Source: Helianthus annuus
Taxonomy: Eukaryota; Streptophyta; Magnoliopsida; Asterales; Asteraceae
DNA length: 64,000 bases
Direction of reading: 5' to 3'
Assembly: GCF_002127325.2 (NCBI RefSeq)
Contig: NC_035434.2
Span: forward strand, 151,167,116 to 151,231,115
A program made the position numbers and the translations under genes. The notes below the pieces were generated by a model. It saw only the letters and a program-made list of their open reading frames with translations. It did not search any database and was not told the origin of the DNA. Each line of letters starts with the position of its first letter. Position 1 is the stretch's first letter. Below, piece by piece: positions 56,963 to 64,000 of the stretch.

Positions 56963-57554
56963 GACTAGAAGGTATGGGGGCCGGCTGAGGCCCGGCTAGG
57001 ACCGGCGCCGGTCTCCCACACCGCCCCCTGGGGCTCGGCTCGTCACACCCGGCGACCCACAGCCGGGTCCGCCGCTCCACCTTTTTGAAAACTAGCCGTT
57101 ATTCAACGGCAATATTTAATAAAAAAAAAATCCTTTTTCTATAAAATCACCTATTTTCACCATAATTTCCCCACTTTCAACCCAAAACCCTCTCACTTTT
57201 ATACCATTTTCTCCCCACTTTTATAAAAAAAATATCTTTTCATCCACAATGGCTTCTAATCCTTGGTGGCCCTCGTCTTCGGATGACGAAGAGGAGATGT
57301 TTTTCGCAAACGCTGTGCTACGGGCGGGACAGATTCTAATTGAAGAGGAAGAGGAAGAGGAAGAGGAAGACTTCTCGTCTGAAAATGTTATTACCAGACG
57401 AATACGGATTAACAGAGACCGCCAAGGTTTTTCATTACAAAATTTCATTATTCTTATTTTTTTTAACTCGTATTTATATATTTTATACGACAGGAGCGCA
57501 CGAGAAATTGGTGAACGATTATTTTTCGGATGAACCACTTTACAACGCCGACAT
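56963..57554 (+). mobile_element. Left part of a truncated PIF/Harbinger element
   Basis: TTA precedes GACTAGAAGGTATGGGGGCC, followed by a GC-rich subterminal block (56975-57080) and then a Harbinger transposase 5' end. Homology stops abruptly at about 57554. The right terminus is absent. Confidence 0.6.
57249..57554 (+). pseudogene. Truncated Harbinger transposase, N-terminal part only
   Basis: ATG at 57249. Exon 57249-57426 encodes MASNPWWPSSSDDEEEMFF followed by an acidic stretch with nine consecutive Glu. After an intron with GT-AG ends, the exon from 57494 continues in phase as GAHEKLVNDYFSDEPLYNAD, the same position as MKDYFDEAPAFSNEF in the intact gene at 21517-22985. The frame then enters unrelated sequence and stops. 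The whole DDE nuclease is missing, so it cannot act as a transposase. Confidence 0.75.
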
Positions 57555-57741
57555 TGTAATTTGAACGGATGAAATGTTGTCAGCGAATTAGGTCTACTCA
57601 AAGATGTGCCTCGTACATGCCTGAGTTCTTAGTCACTCTCTCATATCTTCTCAGCGCCCCGGTTATTAAAGAAAATGGGTCATGAGTTAAGAGCATGAGT
57701 CCAAAACAGGATGAAACTAGTGAACATCAATCATACATGGA

Positions 57742-58164
57742 ATGAAATAATTAAGGACGCCGCATGAGGCTCACAAGACGAGTTGGTGACAACATGCCCT
57801 ACAAAGATGTAAAGAAACTTACGCGGAATGGTTCTAGTAAATTTTTGGTTACTACACAAAATAGTAGATTGAACGACAAAAAATATGTCGTTAGATAATT
57901 GACAAAGAATGTCATGACAAAAGAGTTGTTATATGTTGACCAACATAAATCGAATTGTCGATATATTGAATTTGAGAATTCAATTTCTCAAATATAATAT
58001 TCATTTTAGTAGTCATTTGTTCACTAAAGTTTTTGATTGAGTAAATCATTTGAGTTCGATACTGTTTAATCGATTGTTATTTTTATGAAATAATTAAGGA
58101 CGCCGCATGAGGCTCACAAGACGAGTTGGTGACAACATGCCCTACAAAGAAGTAAAGAAACTTA
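57742..58164 (+). repeat. 80-bp direct repeat, 343 bp apart
   Basis: Copies 57742-57821 and 58085-58164 differ at one base (GATGTAAAG versus GAAGTAAAG). They begin ATGAAATAATTAAGGACGCC. The spacer has no coding. This could be a short terminal-repeat element or a segmental duplication; no 5-bp target duplication was identified. The rest of 57555-58645 holds nothing recognised. Confidence 0.75.
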
Positions 58165-58645
58165 ACCAAACAACTATCCATGGCTTGTTCCAAAAATGAT
58201 TCACAGCAATACATACTTAAATTGGTAAGTTTTTGTTGTATAAATATTCATTTTGACAAACTTTTTCTATGACATGTGATTGGAAGGGGTTCAAATGGTC
58301 GCATCCAAAATAAATAAAACATTTTTCACGCTTAGTGGTAGAATCTAAATAACTATACAAGATGATCATTACATTTTTAGGGCGAAAATTAAAGGAATGT
58401 AAAATGTTAAAAGACTAAAATCAAGTTGTTTAAAATCATGGAAAGGTTAAACTTTAAGGCTAAACCTACATTATTTAGTACATATTTGAGTTATACTTGG
58501 GTTTATCAAATGACTTTTTAATCAATCTACAAAAAATCAAAATCACAAACACGGTATAAACAAGTAAGCTAAGCTTGAGCTCTTAAATTTGAGCTCGACT
58601 AGTTTAATTGATGAGGGGTTGAGCTTGGGTTTGGCTTCCCATGAC

Positions 58646-59010
58646 TAGGGCTGACAATTTCAAATATGGACACGAAAATACGAAACGACACGACCTTAAC
58701 AGGTTCGTGTTTGACCTTTAACAGGTTTCGTGTCTTAAACAGTTCGACGTGATAAGAACTGTTAATTTTCGTGTCTTGTTCGTGTTTACATATTTCGTGT
58801 TCGTGTCTGACACAACAGGTCAGGCATAAACTTTACACTCCACCCATCCAGGGCAAGTTTGTGTCTTAACAGGTCGTTTCGTGTCTTAACAGGTTATGTT
58901 CGTGTTACCTGTTTATTATCAAGTTTGTGTTCATGTTTGGAAAAACTGACATGATAAAATTTCGTGTCATGTTAACCTGTTTCGTGTTCGTGTCTGACAC
59001 GAAATGCCAA
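58646..59010. mobile_element. hAT-like CGTGTC-rich MITE, degenerate right end
   Basis: Starts TAGGGCTGACAATTTC, like the MITE at 25540, and has the same interior phrases (CGTGTCTTAACAGGT, TTCGTGTTCGTGTCTGACA). The expected right terminus is not intact. Confidence 0.6.
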
Positions 59011-59141
59011 TCCAATCTTATCTTTATTTATAAGGCTCAAGCTTGGATCATGAATACTCCTTTACTATTTATTGATTTTTATGAACATTTATAATCATAG
59101 TTTTTTTATATTAAACATAACATAACAATAATAATATATAT

Positions 59142-59703
59142 AGAGTTAACTTCCATTTTACTCCCTGTGATTTGGTCATTTTAACGATTTTGCCCCAATA
59201 GTTTAAAAATAGCCATTTTCCTCCCTGATTTTTCTAACTTATCATCATTTTGCTCCCTGCCTCTAACTCCATCCAAAAAATCCATTAACTAGAAGGGTAT
59301 TTTGGTAACTTTATAGATAAAAGCAAGGGCATGTAAGTCTTTTCACCTAAATAAATATATAACTTGTTTATTTACATGTATAAAAGTAATTTTTTTTTCT
59401 GATCCCCCATCTTTCCAACCACTCTTTCTACCAGTCACCATCATCCACAACCATCCACCGCCACCTGCAACTACCACCTGCCGACCATGACTACCGCGAC
59501 TTTTAACTAAATGTTTTAATTGAGTTAGAGGCAGGGAGTAAACTATCGAAATACCTCTACTTTTAATTGAACGTTTTAATTAAGTTAGAGCAGGGAGCAA
59601 ACTGACGACAAACTCGAAAGATCGGGAAGAAAAATGACTATTTTTAAACTATTTGAACAAAACCGTTAAAATTAAAATGACCCGGAGCAAAACGAAAGTT
59701 AAC

Positions 59704-59706
<3 letters not shown>
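59142..59706. mobile_element. Mutator-type foldback MITE, 565 bp
   Basis: Ends AGAGTTAACTTCCATTTT and complement AGAGTTAACTTTCGTTTT. The arms match for more than 100 bp, through TTTAACG(A/G)TTTTG and ATAGTTTAAAAATAG. A 9-bp duplication AATATATAT flanks it (59133-59141, 59707-59715), though the right copy merges with a TA run. Confidence 0.85.
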
Positions 59707-59739
<33 letters not shown>

Positions 59740-60058
59740 CAAAGATTCGCTAGGAACCACCCTTTATTGCGAGAACCGCGAGAACCAATGTGAACACATG
59801 GCAAATTTGTAATTAAGTGACATTTAATAAAAAAACACGCTCTCCTTATTTTCCATCCCCTGTTCACGACATCTTTCACAATCTAGGGTTTCATCAGAGA
59901 TTTCACAACCTAGGGTTTCATCAGATATCTTGCATCCATCGACTACGGCGACGACAATCTTACAGCGGCGACTGATATCACGGCGGCACATACACATTTT
60001 ACGGCGGAATCACCTGGGATACTGATTACGTCGTTGGGGATAATGATTTCGGCTACAC

Positions 60059-61190
60059 ATGGCTTCGCCTGACTCATCTCGTGTTGGAGTTGAACCTAAC
60101 GCATCTGATGATCATCAATCATCAACTTCTGAATATTATCCACATCCCGATGATGGTTTTGGCGACCCATCTGATGTCAATGTCAATCCCATTTCAGTCA
60201 TCGGTCCGTCTGATGTCCATCCCTTACCTGCCATTAATCCAACTGAAAGTCTCAATCCTATTCGCAATCCTGTGTTTACAAGAGTTGCAAGTCATTGGTT
60301 TGAAATACATACGCTTTGATTCCATGTCTACATTAGGCAACGTAGGCTCTGGGACTGCTAATTTACCTGATAACTCGTTATCAGTTGACACCACATCGAC
60401 TGGTAACACCACATCGACTGGTACAACACCTACAAGCACATAACATCAACACTTACAATTCATTCGGTTTGAAACTAAAGGTAATTTATACCCATTTTAT
60501 GTAAATTGTGACTCGTTCAATGATATACTCCTTTGCAGCATGTTCACAATTGTTTTATGATGTAAAATATGATTACTCAATATTATATGCACATGTGCAT
60601 TGTGTCAATTGCATCATGTTTTATGGTTACTCAATATTATATACACATGTGCATTGTGTCAATTGCATCATGTTTTATGTTGTACATTATGGTTACTCAA
60701 TATTATATGCACATATATTATCTCCACTTTGGGGTTTCGGTAGTTCACCAGCACCAATTCATGGTCTTCTCACTCGGCTGAGAGGCATTCACGGCGGCGG
60801 AGAGCCGTGCACGGTGGTTTTCATGGCATATAGATAGTCGTGTTCATTTACTTCATGGCGGTTGCACTCGGCACGATGTTTACAGTGGCATATGGCGTCT
60901 TCGTGTCGATCCTCGTATTTCCGTGTCGATCCTCGTATTTCCGATGAACCTCCTCATATATTGTCTGAATATCATCATCATACAACATCTGATGCCGACT
61001 TTGGTGGTCCATCTGCTGTCAATCCCGTTGATAGTCACAGAATTATGTCTAAAACTGTTGAAAGTTGACATACCCTTCATGGGTTTGAAATTCAGACTCT
61101 TGACTCTATGTCTACATCACTTTGACTGGTACAACACCTACAAATACAGATCATCAAGAGTTGCAATTAATTCGATTTGTGACTAAAGGT
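60059..61190 (+). pseudogene. Broken, internally duplicated gene of unknown family
   Basis: The ATG at 60059 opens an 86-codon frame (MASPDSSRVGVEPNASDDHQ...) rich in Asp, Ser and Pro, like the acidic N termini of element-borne genes. A frame change near 60300 continues the sense with FDSMSTLGN and TGTTPTST up to 60441. A second, more decayed copy of the same segment appears at about 60945-61190 (GFEIQTLDSMSTS, then GTTPTNTDHQELQLIRF in another frame). No catalytic domain is present. Function unknown. Confidence 0.45.
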
Positions 61191-63440
61191 ATTATGTTGA
61201 CTGTAAATGATGTTTATACTTTTGTAAATATTATTGTATTAAATGATGTGCACATGTGCATTATATTGACTGTAAATGATGTTGTATTAAATTATATGCA
61301 CATGTGCATTATGTTGATTGTAAATGATATTGTATTAACTTATATGCACATGTGCAATATGTTGAAAATTATACCATGTCGTTGATGTATGGATTCTGTT
61401 TATGTATGGATTCTGAACAGGTGCCTTATGGATGACTATCCAATTATGTATAGAATGGCATTAAACAAATGGGTATTGGGTGGCGGACAACTACAAAAAA
61501 AAATGGAAGAACAAGCCGACAACCAGGGAGGCATGGGTGGAGTTTATGCATCTTATTGCGTGCTGAGAAACACCAGAGTGAAGACGGGTCAAGATGGGTG
61601 GGGTTGGCACTGATGTTGATGTTGAATTCCCTACTCTAAATAGAACGTTTAATCACTAGGAGGACATTGTGATGATGTACAACACTTATGATACAACAAT
61701 TGGATTTTCCACATGCAACTACTTATATATTGATTATCACTTGTTTTTTGTTTACATTCGTTGTTTATACTTATTGTTTATCTACTTAACGGTGTAATAT
61801 TCATTGTTTTATTCATGTCCATTTAACATAAATTACCAATATGTCCACTGTTTCAACACATGCACATGTGCATTACCCAACGCATGCATTTTCAACATTG
61901 AAACCGTAGCATCTAAACTTGTCGATTCAGTGTTTCTAATGTCATTATGTTTTAAGTGCATGTACTCCATTTTCAATCCATCTATTATACATTGCAACGT
62001 ATACATTATGCACATGTGCATTGCCACCATATACTATGTCAAACAACATTAAACATTACTACCTTTACGTTATGCACATGTGCATTGCCAACATAATTTA
62101 TGCCACACATTATATCACATCAATATGTGCCTGGGCATTTCCAACATATATTATACCAGACACCATACAACATTGTAAACTACATATCCTATACCAAACA
62201 CCATCATGAATTACCGCTATGCATCATAATATATAAATATGCACATGTGCATAGGCAACACAATCATTTACGTCACAATATTACACACTTGTGTATTTCT
62301 AACATATACTATACCAACCACCATATAACATTTGAAAACGTTGTAAACTGAATATAATCATCCGGTAACACGTCATATATCACCACTATGCATACTAATT
62401 CACCTTATGCACATGTGCATTTCCAACATATACTATACCATATTACATCAAATTATGGAATTAACGATCACATAGTTGTCATCGTCGAATAAACAAATAT
62501 AAATTATCGTTAAAAGAAAATAACTAACATGTAAACCATCATACAAAAAACAACCATAATTTTCAATATAACATCGTTCTATCCAACTTTTTTTCATTAA
62601 TGTTTTCCACTATCTTGTCGCCCTTATCATCCATCACATAAGATCCATCACATCGTGCATTCATCTACTTGTCCTATTCCTTGTATTTCTTTATCCTGCC
62701 GTAACTGCATGTGACATCAAAGAACATCGTTCAACAGAAAGTAACAATTGGATGCACAGTGCATATATTACCAACTGCATCATCGACTAATAACCAGCCT
62801 TTTATGGCTTTTCACTTAACACTTTTGTATTCACCTTCCTTATCATCTGGCAGTTTTGTTGCCCCTTCGTCATTCGATCTCAACAAAAGTGTCATTTTCT
62901 TCGCTTTTTTCCATTTTTTTGCCTACAATAATTGAAACATAATATAATCAAACATGCAATTTCAATTAGTATGTGCATTAAACAACCTTTTTCATCACTG
63001 TAACGATATGAATTTGTGCATCTATATGCACATGTGCATCACATATTCTTATAATGATGCTTAAAATCAATCCATATGTAAAGTTTAATGTTATGTGCTC
63101 AAATTCAATATGCACATATGCATCAATTTAAACAACAACATCAACAAAATCTAATTACACAGAATCATATACACGTATATTAAACAAAGCTGCTCATGTT
63201 TGCTATGCACATGTGAATCACATGAAACAATAACACCATCATATCCTAATTACACAAAATCACAATAACACCATCATATCCTAATTACACAAAACCACGT
63301 ATCTTACACAAAACTTCTCAAGTTCACTATGCACATGTGCATTACCTAAAACAACAACAGCAACAGTTTCTAATTACCCAAAATCATATACACGTATCCT
63401 AAACAAATCTGCTCAAACTCACTATGCACATGAATGATAT
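60587..63440. repeat. Dispersed 14-bp palindrome ATGCACATGTGCAT
   Basis: At least nine exact or near-exact copies and several variants (about 60587, 60641, 61246, 61297, 61344, 61857, 62009, 62072, 62240, 62407, 63028, 63110, 63330), spaced irregularly by 50-600 bp. The motif is a perfect inverted palindrome. It is not seen elsewhere in the window. Confidence 0.85.
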
Positions 63441-63521
63441 TATTAACCTTATTTGGTTCACATATACATACTAGGTCGGCTATGGCACTGTATAAGATCT
63501 GTGCGATAACATAGCAAGCAC

Positions 63522-64000
63522 AGTTAACAGATCAACGAGATGAATCACATTCATATAAATCATTAATGGAAATCAAAATTACTGATAAAAAACAGATACC
63601 TAAAGAACAATATATATATATATATATATATCTACTGGTAATAATCAGATCCTTACCGAGTGTTACTGATAAAAAACAGATACTTAAAGCGTTGCACTTT
63701 GCCCTATTTTTTATCCAAAGAAACCCAAGCGTGTTAACTTCCTCCTTCAGACGTGTCAGATTCGTTTGCTTCCTATTAAAAACATCATTCATGTTTCTCC
63801 ATATAAACAATAGCATAATCTGAATGATTGAGAGCATAACCTGTTTCCATTTTTTAGATCCGCAGTAGCGCCGATGCAGATACACAAAATCCTTCAGATC
63901 TAGCACGAATATTGATCCCAACTTTCACCATTCAGCGACAAAATCCCATAGACTTTGAGCCAATCTGCATGAAACAAAAAGTTGGCTCGCTGTTTCGTCC
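63522..64000 (-). pseudogene. LINE reverse-transcriptase C-terminal fragment
   Basis: From the window edge toward 63690 the minus strand encodes a degenerate end of a plant non-LTR retrotransposon pol: HLFVSC-like remnant (LFVSCRLAQSLWDFVAEW), then KKWKQVMLSIIQIMLLFIW, RNMNDVFNRKQTN and NTLGFLWIKNRAK. This is the usual ending of the zf-RVT region and tail. A stop follows the EW motif, so the frame is broken there. The element continues beyond the window. A (TA)n tract lies at 63612-63632. Confidence 0.7.

Larger units (their letters stand above)
59750..63440 (+). mobile_element. Decayed Mutator-like element with palindromic motif array
   Basis: The left sequence AGGAACCACCC...GCGAGAACCGCGAGAACCAA resembles the end of the MULE at 44887 (GTAAGAACCATAAGAACCAA). 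A 5' leader with a repeated CTAGGGTTTCATCAGA is followed by a broken gene (60059-61190). The rest is noncoding with many ATGCACATGTGCAT motifs. The right terminus was not located and may be lost. Assignment to Mutator rests on the terminus similarity and style only. Confidence 0.5.

Noticed and set aside
61389..61613. 74-codon frame near the decayed MULE gene
   Set aside because: No start context or recognisable domain; surrounded by broken sequence.

Overview
The window is nuclear DNA of a flowering plant. Evidence: GT-AG introns, plant gene families (NAC, FAR1-type transposase, TFIID TAF8, EMC5, a plant complex I subunit), SINEs, Helitrons and heavy nesting of LTR and DNA transposons in AT-rich DNA. 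The repeat style suggests a eudicot, perhaps Asteraceae; that is an impression, not a proof.

Layout. 1-1217: retroelement-like sequence and a Mutator-like (MULE) end fragment. About 1503-12415: an 10.9-kb MULE inserted in a TA microsatellite. It carries a FAR1-type transposase whose five exons join into an intact 833-codon frame (minus), an eight-exon Ulp1/C48 cysteine protease gene with one 4-bp frameshift (plus), and two small helical-protein genes between them. 12450-15776: a solo LTR with a perfect 5-bp target duplication. 16071-21016: nested MITEs and a SINE. 21211-23321: a PIF/Harbinger element with an intact DDE transposase. 24275-25000: a host gene (LENG1/CIR-N family, minus). 25439-28049: a large foldback element with ~1-kb arms. 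29380-32060: a NAC transcription factor gene (minus). 32186-38265: two Helitrons, a MULE with a young gag-only LTR retrotransposon nested in it, and a hAT MITE. 38557-41277: EMC5 (plus). 42977-44098: TAF8 (minus, convergent with EMC5). 44887-48056: a MULE with an internal minisatellite and a Helitron. 48483-50893: a small mitochondrial complex I subunit gene (plus). 51992-64000: no intact host gene; Helitrons, a degenerate minisatellite, foldback elements, a truncated Harbinger gene, a decayed MULE with a palindromic motif array, and the end of a LINE.

The five host genes are ordinary housekeeping or regulatory genes and do not form a cluster. The most interesting unit is the 10.9-kb MULE. 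Its introns and intergenic spaces, not its exons, hold about 25 copies of a short motif with a CACGC core, close to the CACGCGC site bound by the domesticated FAR1/FHY3 proteins. Two other MULE-type elements here carry their own, different short-motif arrays. Exon boundaries were placed by eye from splice consensus and reading phase.
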